Source: Blautia sp. Marseille-P3201T
Lineage (GTDB): Bacteria > Bacillota > Clostridia > Lachnospirales > Lachnospiraceae
Reading direction: 5' to 3'
Assembly: GCF_900120295.1 (NCBI RefSeq)
Contig: NZ_LT635470.1
Span: 496,001 to 560,000 of the forward strand
Length of the DNA: 64,000 bases
The position numbers were made by a program, and so were the translations under genes. The notes under the pieces were generated by a model, which did no database searches, was not told where the DNA came from, and was given only the letters and a program-made list of their open reading frames with translations. This document shows, in pieces, positions 8,759 through 17,509 of the stretch. Numbering within the stretch: position 1 is the first letter of the stretch; every line of letters begins with the position of its first letter.

Positions 8759-8788
8759 TTTACAGAGGGAATGTCTCCGTATATAATA
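8759..8788 (+). promoter_or_regulatory. Probable sigma-A promoter for the inositol phosphatase-family gene
   Basis: TTTACA (8759-8764), an 18-base spacer and a perfect TATAAT (8783-8788), 58 bases before the ATG at 8847. A 14-base palindrome, TGACA-CTAT-TGTCA, lies just upstream at 8738-8751 and may be an operator. Confidence 0.55.
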
Positions 8789-8846
8789 AACACAGAAACT
8801 TATTTTTCATTATACCAGTCAGTTGAAAGTAATGAGGGAAATGTAT

Positions 8847-9599
8847 ATGGATATGGAGAAAATTATTCGTTTGGTAACAGAAACCAAGAGTCTCATAAAA
8901 AATCGTGAAATGGCTGCCCATGTAAAGGAAAAAGGGGTTGCAGATTATGTGACGCAAGTAGACGTTGCAGTGCAAAATTTCTTAAAGAAAGAATTGTTTA
9001 TGCTTGCTCCGGATATTCAATTTCTCGGAGAAGAAACAGGATTGCAGGAAATGAAAGCAGATAGTTTTTGGATTTTAGATCCGGTTGACGGAACCACAAA
9101 TCTGATGCACGATTACCAGCATAGTGTTGTATCTTTAGCGCTTTGTCATCAAAGCGAAATTATTATGGGAATTGTATATGATCCTTTTCATGAAGAAATA
9201 TTTTCTGCAATAAAAGGACAAGGCAGTTTCCTAAACGAACATCCTATAAAAGTGTCAAAGGCAGAAAAACTTTCAGATACGATCATCGGTCTTGGAACTG
9301 CCAAAAGAGAACTTGCTGATGAAAACTTTGCACGATTTCGCAGAGTTTTTGGAAAGTGTCAGGATGTTCGCAGAATTGGCTCTGCGGCTCTGGAACTGGC
9401 ATATACTGCCTGCGGAAGGCAGGATGGATATTTTGAAGTATATCTAAATCCCTGGGATTATGCTGCAGGTATGCTTTTAGTTCAGGAGGCAGGAGGACTA
9501 GTAACTGCTTTTAACGGAAATGAACTGAATCCGAGAAAAGGCAGCAGTGTAGTAGGAACAAATGGAAATATTCATACAGAGCTGTTAAAACTTCTGTGA
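8847..9599 (+). CDS. Inositol monophosphatase family protein
   Basis: A 250-aa, lithium-sensitive-type, Mg-dependent phosphatase fold. Metal-binding motifs are intact: FLGEETG, WILDPVDGTTNLMHDY and, near the C-terminus, LNPWDYAAGMLLVQEAGG. Members hydrolyse inositol monophosphate, PAP or sugar phosphates; the substrate cannot be read from the sequence. The ATG at 8847 is chosen because GAGGG lies eight bases upstream; several in-frame upstream starts lack one. The gene sits between two subtilase genes, with no sign that it shares their role. Confidence 0.9.
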   Translation: MDMEKIIRLVTETKSLIKNREMAAHVKEKGVADYVTQVDVAVQNFLKKELFMLAPDIQFLGEETGLQEMKADSFWILDPVDGTTNLMHDYQHSVVSLALCHQSEIIMGIVYDPFHEEIFSAIKGQGSFLNEHPIKVSKAEKLSDTIIGLGTAKRELADENFARFRRVFGKCQDVRRIGSAALELAYTACGRQDGYFEVYLNPWDYAAGMLLVQEAGGLVTAFNGNELNPRKGSSVVGTNGNIHTELLKLL

Positions 9600-9674
9600 G
9601 AAGAAATATAAAGAACTGTGTCTTCGTACCTTTCTATTGTTTTCACATATACTAATGAAAAAGGAACTTTTGTC

Positions 9675-10547
9675 ATGGACAAAGTAAGAAAAACTAGTAG
9701 TTGTTGGCGGGATAATACAAGAGAGGAACTTTGGACAGGAAAAGGAATAGGTGTTGCTGTATTAGACACAGGAGCATTTCCCCATATAGATTTTGACAAC
9801 CGAATTTGGTGCTTTCAGGACTTTGTAAACGGCCGTACAAAGCCTTATGATGACAATGGTCACGGAACGCATGTATTGGGAATTATCGGCGGAAGCGGTG
9901 CGGCAGGAAAGGGTAAAATTCAAGGGATTGCGCCAAAATGCGGGCTTATTCCCATTAAAGTGCTGGATAAAAAAGGAAATGGCAGCAAGGAAAAGGTATT
10001 ACGGGCTTTTCAATGGATTTTAGAAAACAAAGATTGCTACAATATCCGTATTGTAAATATTTCTGTTGGTACTACCAGACGAGAAGGGCATGAGGATTTA
10101 ATTCGTGCAGTAGAGGATGTCTGGGACGCAGGGCTTGTGGTAGTAGCGGCGGCCGGAAATATGGGACCAGGAAGATGTAGCATTACAGCGCCCGGAAGCA
10201 GCAGAAAAATTATTACCGTAGGTTCTTCTGATATGCTGATGAAAAACCATGGGATTTCAGGAAGAGGTCCTACAAAAGAATGTATCAGTAAGCCGGATAT
10301 TGTAGCCCCCGGAAGCGAAATCATGTCTTGTACCAACTCCGACAGTTTATTTCCCTATATTGCAAGAAGCGGCACATCTATGTCTACCCCTATTGTGTCA
10401 GGAGGCATTGCTCTTTTATTGGAAAAATATCCTCAAATGACGAATTTAGAAGTGAAAAAAAAACTCTGGAAAACTGCCAAAGACTTGGGTTACGAGCATA
10501 ATCTTCAAGGCTGGGGATTGTTTGATTTGCATAAATTTTTGCAATAA
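9675..10547 (+). CDS. Subtilisin-family (S8) serine protease, compact intracellular type
   Basis: A 290-aa subtilase consisting almost only of the catalytic domain. The triad is D31 (VLDTGAF), H63 (DDNGHGTHVLG) and S235 (SGTSMSTPI), with oxyanion N162 (AAAGNMGPG). It lacks a signal peptide and the jelly-roll insert of the Csp-like protein at 6991-8685. It resembles AprX/Isp-type intracellular subtilases. The ATG at 9675 follows AAGGA by nine bases; an upstream GTG at 9618 is less likely. It lies 75 bases after the phosphatase-family gene. Substrate unknown. Confidence 0.88.
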   Translation: MDKVRKTSSCWRDNTREELWTGKGIGVAVLDTGAFPHIDFDNRIWCFQDFVNGRTKPYDDNGHGTHVLGIIGGSGAAGKGKIQGIAPKCGLIPIKVLDKKGNGSKEKVLRAFQWILENKDCYNIRIVNISVGTTRREGHEDLIRAVEDVWDAGLVVVAAAGNMGPGRCSITAPGSSRKIITVGSSDMLMKNHGISGRGPTKECISKPDIVAPGSEIMSCTNSDSLFPYIARSGTSMSTPIVSGGIALLLEKYPQMTNLEVKKKLWKTAKDLGYEHNLQGWGLFDLHKFLQ

Positions 10548-10550
10548 CTC

Positions 10551-10580
10551 TTGACAAATATCCTTTTTGTCTATTAAAAT
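10551..10580 (+). promoter_or_regulatory. Sigma-A promoter of icd
   Basis: TTGACA (10551-10556), an 18-base spacer and TAAAAT (10575-10580), 57 bases before the icd start. It begins just after the stop of the preceding subtilase gene, so icd is a separate unit. Confidence 0.65.
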
Positions 10581-10637
10581 GTACAAAACAGTTTAATGAA
10601 ACGCAGTGATAATTTAAGAAAGCAAGAGGTAGAAGAG

Positions 10638-11846
10638 ATGGGAAAAATACAAATGGCAACACCTTTAGTAGAGATGGACGGAGATGAAATGACAAGGATT
10701 TTATGGGGGTGGATAAAAGAAGAACTGCTTTCTCCTTTTCTTGATTTAAATACAGAATATTATGACTTAGGATTAAAGTATCGAGATGAAACAACTGACG
10801 AAGTGACTTTGGCTGCTGCAGAAGCAATAAAAAAATATAAGGTAGGGGTAAAATGTGCCACTATTACACCAAATGCAGCCAGAGTCGAAGAATACCATTT
10901 AAAAGATATGTATAAGAGTCCAAATGCCACTATTCGTTCTTGCTTAGATGGTACAGTTTTCCGTACTCCTATTTTAGTAAAGGGAATTGAACCTTGTGTA
11001 AAAAGTTGGAAAAAGCCCATTACCATAGCAAGACATGCTTACGGTGACGTATATAAGAATGCTGAAATGAAAATCCCGGGAGCCGGAAAGGTGGAATTGG
11101 TCTATACCAATGAAAAAGGAGAAGAAAGCAGAGAGCTTGTACATGTATTTCAGGAACCGGGTATTGTTCAGGGAATGCATAATCTGACTTCTTCGATTGA
11201 AAGCTTTGCCAGATCCTGTTTTTCCTATGCATTGGACTGTCATGAGAATTTATGGTTTTCTTCTAAAGATACTATCTCCAAAAAATATGATCATACTTTT
11301 AAAGATATTTTTCAGGAAATTTATGAAACAGAATATAAAGAGAAGTTTGAAAAAGAAAATCTCACTTATTTTTACACCTTAATTGACGATGCAGTAGCCC
11401 GTATTATGAAAGTAGAAGGTGGCTTTATCTGGGCATGTAAAAACTATGATGGAGACGTAATGAGCGATATGGTTTCTTCGGCTTTTGGTTCTCTTGCCAT
11501 GATGACTTCTGTCTTAGTATCTCCCAAGGGATATTTCGAATATGAGGCTGCCCATGGTACAGTACAGCGCCATTATTATCAATATCTGGAAGGAAAAGAA
11601 ACTTCCACAAATCCGGTAGCAACTATCTTTGCATGGAGCGGAGCGCTAAGAAAAAGGGGAGAACTGGATGATAATTTAGAATTAGAACAATTTGCCGATA
11701 AGCTGGAGCAGGCTGTTTTGAAAGTCATTGAGTCAGGAAAAATGACAAAAGATTTAGCTGCAATTACTACAGAAACCTCTGTAACCGTATTAAACAGTTT
11801 GGATTTTATAAGAGAAATTCGAAAAGAATTAGAGAGCCTTCAATAA
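10638..11846 (+). CDS. icd: NADP-dependent isocitrate dehydrogenase, eukaryote-like dimeric type
   Basis: Oxidative decarboxylation of isocitrate to 2-oxoglutarate, feeding glutamate synthesis in an anaerobe. The 402-aa protein opens with TPLVEMDGDEMTRILW and has KCATITPNAARVEEY and SPNATIRSCLDGTVFRTPI (substrate serine region), all typical of the homodimeric class shared with eukaryotes rather than the E. coli type. The ATG at 10638 gives the standard N-terminus; GAGG/GAAGAG lies upstream. It ends facing the ABC-F gene, with an inverted repeat between them. Confidence 0.95.
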   Translation: MGKIQMATPLVEMDGDEMTRILWGWIKEELLSPFLDLNTEYYDLGLKYRDETTDEVTLAAAEAIKKYKVGVKCATITPNAARVEEYHLKDMYKSPNATIRSCLDGTVFRTPILVKGIEPCVKSWKKPITIARHAYGDVYKNAEMKIPGAGKVELVYTNEKGEESRELVHVFQEPGIVQGMHNLTSSIESFARSCFSYALDCHENLWFSSKDTISKKYDHTFKDIFQEIYETEYKEKFEKENLTYFYTLIDDAVARIMKVEGGFIWACKNYDGDVMSDMVSSAFGSLAMMTSVLVSPKGYFEYEAAHGTVQRHYYQYLEGKETSTNPVATIFAWSGALRKRGELDDNLELEQFADKLEQAVLKVIESGKMTKDLAAITTETSVTVLNSLDFIREIRKELESLQ

Positions 11847-11880
11847 AAACAGGAAATAGCTGTTGTATAAAGCAGTAGTC

Positions 11881-11978
11881 CAGAATATTTCTGCATTTTG
11901 CGTTCCGTATGTGCACGCTTTGGGCTTGTAATCTCAAAGTGTGCTCCACAAATTTGCTAAAAATGTAGAAATATTCTG
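11881..11978. repeat. Nested inverted repeat between convergent genes
   Basis: Outer arms of 19 bases (11881-11899 and 11960-11978) are complementary at 18 positions, the exception being a G-U-type mismatch. Inner arms GCACGCTTTG (11913-11922) and CAAAGTGTGC (11935-11944) pair 9/10, again with one wobble. The structure fills the gap between icd and the ABC-F gene. It could be a small palindromic repeat element or serve as a bidirectional terminator, although no T-tract follows either arm. Confidence 0.7.
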
Positions 11979-11995
11979 CAATAACTTCAGTTAAA

Positions 11996-13906
11996 TTATT
12001 CTGCCAATTCTTCCCATTTTTCGTAAAGTTCTTCCAGTTTTTGAGCAATTTCTGCTTTTTCTTTGGAAAGGCGAACACATTCTGCTACATTGGTAGCAAT
12101 TTCCGGCTTTGCCATTTCCTCATCAATTTCACTGTCCCTGGTTTCCAGTTCTTCAATCATAGCTTCTGTCTTTTTTAAGTCGTTTTCCTTTTTTCGAAGA
12201 CGTGCTTGTTCTTCTTTCTGTTGTTTCCAGTCAAGTTTTACAGCAGAAGACTTGGTTTCAACAGCAGCTTCCTGCATATCTGGTGCATAAATCTGTGTTA
12301 ATTCTTCCTTTTTTTCCAGATAGTAATCATAATTCCCAATGTAATTTACAAGTTTATGATTGGTTAAATCTAAAATTCTGGTGGCTGTTTTATTGATAAA
12401 ATAACGGTCATGGGAGACATACAAAACTGTTCCTTCATAATTATTTAAGGCTTCTTCTAAAATCTCTTTTGAAGTAATATCTAAATGGTTAGTAGGCTCA
12501 TCCAAAATTAAGAAGTTTGCTTCTGAAAGCATAAGTTTGGCAAGTGAAACACGTCCTTTTTCTCCACCGCTCAAAGCCTGAATAGGCTTAAACACATCAT
12601 CTCCTGTAAACAGAAAAGCTGCCAAAAGGTTGCGGATTTCTGTATTGGTAAGCTTTGGAAAATCATCTGAAATTTCCTCAAAAATAGTCTTTTCATTATG
12701 CAAAACATGATGTTCCTGATCGTAATAACCAATGTGAACCTTACTTCCTAAATGGAAACATCCGGTATCTGCGGGCACAATTTCATTTAAAATTTTTAAA
12801 ATCGTAGTTTTTCCAGTACCATTATTTCCGATAATGGCAACACGTTCACCTCTTTTAATAGAAAAATTTAAATCTTCAAAAAGTGTGAGAGGAGGAAAAG
12901 ATTTTCCAAGTCCTTCTACGGTTAAAACATCATTTCCACTGGTAATTCGCGGTTTTAAAGCGATTTTCATAGAATTATCAATTTCCACCGGTTTTTCCAG
13001 AACTTCCATTTTGTCAAGCAGTTTCTCTCTACTTTCTGCCCTGCGGATAGATTTTTCTCTGTTAAAAGATTTTAATTTTGCAATGACTTCCTCTTGATGT
13101 TTAATTTCCTGCTGCTGATTTAAGTATGCCTGATAAGCCGCTTTTCGAAGAATAGCCTTTTTTTCGCTGTAAGCACTGTAATTTCCAGTGAAAGAAGTTA
13201 CTTTTCCATTGTCGATTTCAATAACCTTTGTAGCAACTTTATCCAGAAAATAACGGTCATGGGAGACAATGAAAACAGCTCCGGGATAATTTAAAAGATA
13301 AGTTTCCAGCCATGCAATAGAGTCCATATCTAAGTGGTTGGTAGGTTCATCCAGAAGGATAATATCTGGTTTAGATAAAAGCAGACGACCGAGAGCGACT
13401 CTGGTTTTCTGTCCTCCGGACAGAGTAGAAACTTGTTTTTGAAAATCTTCTTCCTGAAAGCCAAGTCCTTTTAAAACTCCGATTAACTCACTTTTATATG
13501 CATATCCGTTTTCCAGTTCAAATTCGTGAGTAAGGCGTGAGTAGCTGTCCATCAGTTTTGTTAAAGCTTCGCCTGTGGTGTGTTTCATTTCCGTTTCCAT
13601 TTCACGCATTCGAATTTCCATATCTAAGATATGTTGTTTCACCTGTAAAAGGCAGTCATAAATGGTAAGCTGATTTTCCATTTCCTGATGCTGCGCCAGA
13701 TATCCCAGTGTCTTTCCTTTTGAAAGAATAACCTGTCCGTTATCCGGGGCAAGCTCTCCTACAATAATGCGAAAAAGAGTGGATTTACCTGCGCCGTTAA
13801 TACCTACCAGAGCAGCCTTTTCTCGTTCTTCTATGTGAAAACTGGCATCTTGTAAAATTGTGACACCATCAAAAGATTTTTCTATATTTTGACACGCTAA
13901 TATCAT
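11996..13906 (-). CDS. ABC-F family ATPase (ribosome-associated type)
   Basis: A 636-aa soluble protein with two ABC ATPase domains and no membrane segments. Domain 1 has Walker A GINGAGKST and signature LSGGQKTRVALG; domain 2 has GNNGTGKTT and LSGGEKGRVSLAK; each has an LLDEPTNHLDM/ILDEPTNHLDI Walker B. The charged linker between them and a C-terminal coiled coil fit ABC-F factors that act on ribosomes. Divergent location next to rex resembles the ydiF-rex neighbourhood of Bacillus, so a YdiF-like assignment is plausible. AAGGAG lies eight bases before the ATG. A resistance role is possible, but nothing indicates it. Confidence 0.93.
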   Translation of the reverse strand: MILACQNIEKSFDGVTILQDASFHIEEREKAALVGINGAGKSTLFRIIVGELAPDNGQVILSKGKTLGYLAQHQEMENQLTIYDCLLQVKQHILDMEIRMREMETEMKHTTGEALTKLMDSYSRLTHEFELENGYAYKSELIGVLKGLGFQEEDFQKQVSTLSGGQKTRVALGRLLLSKPDIILLDEPTNHLDMDSIAWLETYLLNYPGAVFIVSHDRYFLDKVATKVIEIDNGKVTSFTGNYSAYSEKKAILRKAAYQAYLNQQQEIKHQEEVIAKLKSFNREKSIRRAESREKLLDKMEVLEKPVEIDNSMKIALKPRITSGNDVLTVEGLGKSFPPLTLFEDLNFSIKRGERVAIIGNNGTGKTTILKILNEIVPADTGCFHLGSKVHIGYYDQEHHVLHNEKTIFEEISDDFPKLTNTEIRNLLAAFLFTGDDVFKPIQALSGGEKGRVSLAKLMLSEANFLILDEPTNHLDITSKEILEEALNNYEGTVLYVSHDRYFINKTATRILDLTNHKLVNYIGNYDYYLEKKEELTQIYAPDMQEAAVETKSSAVKLDWKQQKEEQARLRKKENDLKKTEAMIEELETRDSEIDEEMAKPEIATNVAECVRLSKEKAEIAQKLEELYEKWEELAE

Positions 13907-13942
13907 GTAAATATCTCCTTTGTAAGTATAGTACCTCCATTT

Positions 13943-13970
13943 ATTATAACGAAAAAAATATATTTGACAA
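13943..13970 (-). promoter_or_regulatory. Probable promoter of the ABC-F gene
   Basis: Read on the minus strand: TTGTCA (13970-13965), a 16-base spacer and TATAAT (13948-13943), 37 bases before the ABC-F ATG. Confidence 0.5.
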
Positions 13971-13988
13971 CAGATAAATGAATTATGA

Positions 13989-14017
13989 TTGACTTTAATT
14001 TAACAATTCTATATAAT
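13989..14017 (+). promoter_or_regulatory. Sigma-A promoter of rex
   Basis: TTGACT (13989-13994), a 17-base spacer and TATAAT (14012-14017). Transcription would start near 14024, leaving a 35-base leader before the GTG start at 14059; this argues against the upstream in-frame ATG at 14029. No clear Rex operator (TTGTGAA-type palindrome) was found. Confidence 0.7.
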
Positions 14018-14058
14018 AATTTTAAGAAATGTGTATTTTGAATACAGGAGGGTTCGCC

Positions 14059-14706
14059 GTGGAGGAAAAAAGCATTTCAAAAGCAGTAATTAAACGACTG
14101 CCCCGATATTACAGATATTTAGGTGAACTCATGGAGGAGGGAATAGAAAGGATTTCATCCAATGAGTTAAGTGCAAAAATGCGTGTCACTGCATCTCAAA
14201 TTCGTCAGGATTTAAATAATTTCGGAGGTTTTGGGCAGCAGGGATACGGATATAATGTGCCATATCTGTATGAGGAAATCGGAAAAATTCTGGGGTTGGA
14301 TAAAACCCATCACATGATTATTATAGGAGCGGGAAATCTTGGACAGGCTCTTGCGAATTATGTAAAATTTGAAAAACGAGGATTTAAAATTGTAGGTGTT
14401 TTTGATATTAATCCGGTTTTAAAGGGAATTTCAATCAGGGGAAATGGAATTCGAATGATGAGTGAATTACCGGATTTCCTGCAGAAAGAAGATGTGCAGA
14501 TTGCAGCATTGACTGTGCCAAAGAGCAGTGCGGCAGAAATTGCAGAACTTCTGGTAGAAAATGGAATTAAAGCCATTTGGAATTTTGCCCATTTGGACTT
14601 AAATGTTCCTAAGGATGTCATTGTTGAGAATGTTCATCTTTCAGAAAGCCTGATGCGTTTATCCTACAATTTAAATTGTTCTGTTGCGGAGCAGGAAGAG
14701 AAATAA
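14059..14706 (+). CDS. rex: Redox-sensing transcriptional repressor Rex
   Basis: A 215-aa NADH/NAD+-responsive repressor of fermentation and anaerobic metabolism genes. The N-terminal winged helix (SKAVIKRLPRYYRYLGEL; RVTASQIRQDLNNFGGFG) precedes a Rossmann NAD domain with GAGNLGQAL and GVFDINP. The GTG at 14059 is used because GGAGGG (14047-14052) lies six bases upstream and the resulting length matches the family. It is divergent from the ABC-F gene. Confidence 0.95.
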   Translation: MEEKSISKAVIKRLPRYYRYLGELMEEGIERISSNELSAKMRVTASQIRQDLNNFGGFGQQGYGYNVPYLYEEIGKILGLDKTHHMIIIGAGNLGQALANYVKFEKRGFKIVGVFDINPVLKGISIRGNGIRMMSELPDFLQKEDVQIAALTVPKSSAAEIAELLVENGIKAIWNFAHLDLNVPKDVIVENVHLSESLMRLSYNLNCSVAEQEEK

Positions 14707-14755
14707 AAGGGAAGGCTGTTGTGAAAGGAATTTTGCAGCAGTCTTTTCCTTGTTT
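14707..14755 (+). terminator. Probable terminator after rex
   Basis: The hairpin has arms AAGG-GAAGG-CTGTTG (14707-14721) and CAGCAG-TCTTTT-CCTT (14736-14751), pairing with one bulge and wobbles, and is followed by GTTTAT. The tail is imperfect, so partial read-through into nnr is possible. Confidence 0.5.
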
Positions 14756-14773
14756 ATATAAGGAGGCTGAAAA

Positions 14774-16258
14774 ATGGAAAGAATTGTAACAGGCAGTCAG
14801 ATGAAAGCTTTAGATAAATATACCATAGAACAGGTGGGAATTCCTTCTCTCGTGCTCATGGAGCGGGCCGGACTTTCTGTTTTTGAGGCGATGAGAAAAG
14901 AAGGGTTTTCTCTTAAAAAAACACTCATTTTATGCGGAAGTGGAAATAACGGAGCAGATGGTGTTGTTCTTGCACGTTTGCTTCATCTTGCAGGTTATGA
15001 AACAGATGTCTGTATTTTAGGAAAGCCGGAGAATTTTACCAAAGAAATGCAAAAACAGATAGATATTGGAAGAAATTATGGTATTTCCTTTGTCAAGAGT
15101 TTTCATATTGCTGAATATACTGTTATCGTAGATGCTGTTTTAGGAGTAGGACTTTCCAGAGAAATCACAGGAAATCTAAAAGAAATTATAGAAGAATTAC
15201 ATAATTTCCAGGGAAAAATCGTATCTGTAGACATTCCATCAGGTATCTGCAGTGATACAGGAAAAATTTTAGGATGTGCGGTGAAAGCAGACTTAACAGT
15301 TACTTTCGGATATAAAAAAGCAGGGCTTTGTTTTTACCCAGGTACCGTTTATGGAGGGAAAATTGTTACTGCCGATATTAGTATTTACGCTATGTCAGCG
15401 CTCTTATCTCAACCTGAAATTTTTTCTTATACAAAAGAAGATTTGAAGAAAATTCAGAGAAAACAAGATGGAAATAAGGGGACTTTTGGAAAGGTTTTTC
15501 TTATTGCCGGAAGTAAAGATGTTTTCGGAGCTGCATATTTAAGTGGAATGGCAGCCATGAGAAGCGGAGCAGGTATGTTAAAAATCTGTACGCATAAGGA
15601 AAATAGATCTCTTTTCTCCTGTTTTCCGGAAGCTATGCTATTATGTTATGAGGATAATCAAGATATTACAAAAGAGCTTCTGGAAAATTTTATGTGGGCA
15701 GATGCTATTGGAATTGGACCGGGTATTGGTCTTCAGGAACAGGCAGAAAAGCTTTTAGATACAGTACTTTCTCATGGGGAAAAACCTCTTGTTATTGATG
15801 CAGATGCCATTGGAATGTTAAAGGGACGAGAAGAACAGTTAAAAAATTATCCAAATGAAGTAATTTTAACACCTCATTTGGGGGAATTTTCCCGCCTTAC
15901 GGGGATTTCTATAGAAGAATGGAAAGAAAATCCTATAAAAATCACACAGAAAATTGCAAAAACCCTTTCAGTTGTGTTAGTATGTAAAGATGCCAGAACA
16001 GTTATCAGTAAGGAAAACGAAAGAGTATACTTAAATTTATCCGGGAATGACGGCATGGCCAGCGCAGGAAGCGGTGATGTTCTGACAGGAATAATTTTAA
16101 GTTTTTTAGCACAGGGAAAAGAAGCGCAGGAAGCAGCAGGTCTGGGTGTTTATTTACATGGTGCGGCAGGAGATTTGGCAGCACAGAGAAAAGGCCGTGC
16201 AGCTATGTTGGCTGGGGATTTAATTGAAGCAGCAGGACAAATTCTGGATGCAATTTAA
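14774..16258 (+). CDS. nnrD: Bifunctional NAD(P)H-hydrate epimerase / dehydratase
   Basis: Repairs damaged NAD(P)H. The 494-aa fusion has the YjeF_N epimerase (residues 1 to about 210; CGSGNNGADGVVLARLL, and SVDIPSGICSDTG) and the C-terminal ADP-dependent dehydratase of ribokinase fold (about 230-494; GNKGTFGKVFLIAGS, ATP/ADP site GNDGMASAGSGDVLTGI). AAGGAGG precedes the ATG. It is followed 21 bases later by alr, a common gene pair in Firmicutes. Confidence 0.95.
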   Translation: MERIVTGSQMKALDKYTIEQVGIPSLVLMERAGLSVFEAMRKEGFSLKKTLILCGSGNNGADGVVLARLLHLAGYETDVCILGKPENFTKEMQKQIDIGRNYGISFVKSFHIAEYTVIVDAVLGVGLSREITGNLKEIIEELHNFQGKIVSVDIPSGICSDTGKILGCAVKADLTVTFGYKKAGLCFYPGTVYGGKIVTADISIYAMSALLSQPEIFSYTKEDLKKIQRKQDGNKGTFGKVFLIAGSKDVFGAAYLSGMAAMRSGAGMLKICTHKENRSLFSCFPEAMLLCYEDNQDITKELLENFMWADAIGIGPGIGLQEQAEKLLDTVLSHGEKPLVIDADAIGMLKGREEQLKNYPNEVILTPHLGEFSRLTGISIEEWKENPIKITQKIAKTLSVVLVCKDARTVISKENERVYLNLSGNDGMASAGSGDVLTGIILSFLAQGKEAQEAAGLGVYLHGAAGDLAAQRKGRAAMLAGDLIEAAGQILDAI

Positions 16259-16279
16259 AAAGGGAGAGATGAGAAAGGC

Positions 16280-17428
16280 ATGAGAATACAAAGCAGAATT
16301 CAGGCACATATTAATCTGGATGCAATTGATTACAACCTGAAAAATATGCATGATTATATGGGGCAGGATACGCAGATTATTGCAGTGTTAAAGGCAGACG
16401 GATATGGGCACGGAGCAGTTCCCATTGCAAAGGAAATTCAGGATTATCCTTATATATGGGGAATTGCAGTTGCTACTGTTGAAGAAGGCAGAGAGCTTCG
16501 AAAAGCCGGGATTAAAAAACCAATTTTAATATTAGGTTATACATACGAGGAAGATTATGACCGAATTGTAAAAGAGGATTTTCAACCTACGGTGTTTAAG
16601 CTTTCCATGGCAGAACAGCTTTCAAAAGCAGCCGTAAAAGTCAATAAAACTTTAAAAATACATATAAAATTAGATACAGGAATGACACGCATCGGATATC
16701 GTCATATTGAAGAGGCAATACCGGAAATTGTGGAAATTTCAAAACTGCCGGGCATTGAAATCGAAGGAATTTTTACTCATTTTGCCAGGGCAGATGAAAA
16801 GGATATTGCACCGGCTTATCGGCAGTTAGAAAAATATCAGAGATTTTTGGACGCATTACAGAAAAAGGGGATATCTGTACCTGTGAAACACTGCTCTAAC
16901 AGTGCAGCAATTATTCGTATGCAGGATGCTTGTTTTGACGCAGTACGTGCAGGAATTATTCTCTACGGAATGTATCCTTCCAGTGAGGTGGAACGGAATA
17001 AAATTCTTTTAAAACCGGCAATGGAATTAAAAAGTCATATTGCGTACATAAAAGAAGTAGAGCCGGGAGTAGAAATCAGTTATGGCGGAACTTTTACAAC
17101 AGAAAAAATAACCAGAGTTGCCACCATACCTGTAGGATATGCAGATGGTTATTCCAGAGGTCTTTCTAATAAGGGAAGTGTTTTAATACGAGGTAAAAGA
17201 GCGAAAATTCTTGGAAAAGTATGTATGGATCAGTTTATGGTAGATGTGACGGAAATTCCGGAAGCAGAAGAATTAGACGAAGTCACGCTTCTTGGAAAAG
17301 ACGGTGCAGATTGTATTACCATGGAAGAACTGGGAGAATTATCAGGTAGATTTAATTATGAATTTGCCTGCTGTATCAGCAAAAGAGTTCCAAGAGTATA
17401 TTATAAAGACGGACAAGTAAAAGAATAA
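16280..17428 (+). CDS. alr: Alanine racemase
   Basis: PLP enzyme providing D-alanine for peptidoglycan, 382 aa. The Schiff-base lysine is K38 in VLKADGYGHG and the second catalytic base is Y268 in ISYGGTF. The nnr-alr-endoA order matches the Bacillus alr-ndoAI-ndoA neighbourhood, except that no antitoxin gene lies between alr and the toxin. Confidence 0.96.
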   Translation: MRIQSRIQAHINLDAIDYNLKNMHDYMGQDTQIIAVLKADGYGHGAVPIAKEIQDYPYIWGIAVATVEEGRELRKAGIKKPILILGYTYEEDYDRIVKEDFQPTVFKLSMAEQLSKAAVKVNKTLKIHIKLDTGMTRIGYRHIEEAIPEIVEISKLPGIEIEGIFTHFARADEKDIAPAYRQLEKYQRFLDALQKKGISVPVKHCSNSAAIIRMQDACFDAVRAGIILYGMYPSSEVERNKILLKPAMELKSHIAYIKEVEPGVEISYGGTFTTEKITRVATIPVGYADGYSRGLSNKGSVLIRGKRAKILGKVCMDQFMVDVTEIPEAEELDEVTLLGKDGADCITMEELGELSGRFNYEFACCISKRVPRVYYKDGQVKE

Positions 17429-17509
17429 AGGAGCCTGCGGATAATACATGAATACACACGAAAAAAATGGGTAAAATCATAAAAAACATAAAATCGGAGT
17501 GTGAAATGT

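Noticed and set aside
10390-10827. 145-aa open frame antisense to the compact subtilase and icd
   Set aside because: Spans the icd promoter and two real genes; Leu/Ser/Phe-rich composition typical of antisense frames.
13960-14030. Rex operator autoregulating rex
   Set aside because: No TTGTGAA...TTCACAA-type palindrome is present; only AT-rich promoter sequence is seen.
17448-17474. 8-codon mini-ORF between alr and endoA, considered as an antitoxin remnant or leader peptide
   Set aside because: Too short to support; AGGAG is about 14 bases away and no regulatory residue pattern is visible.
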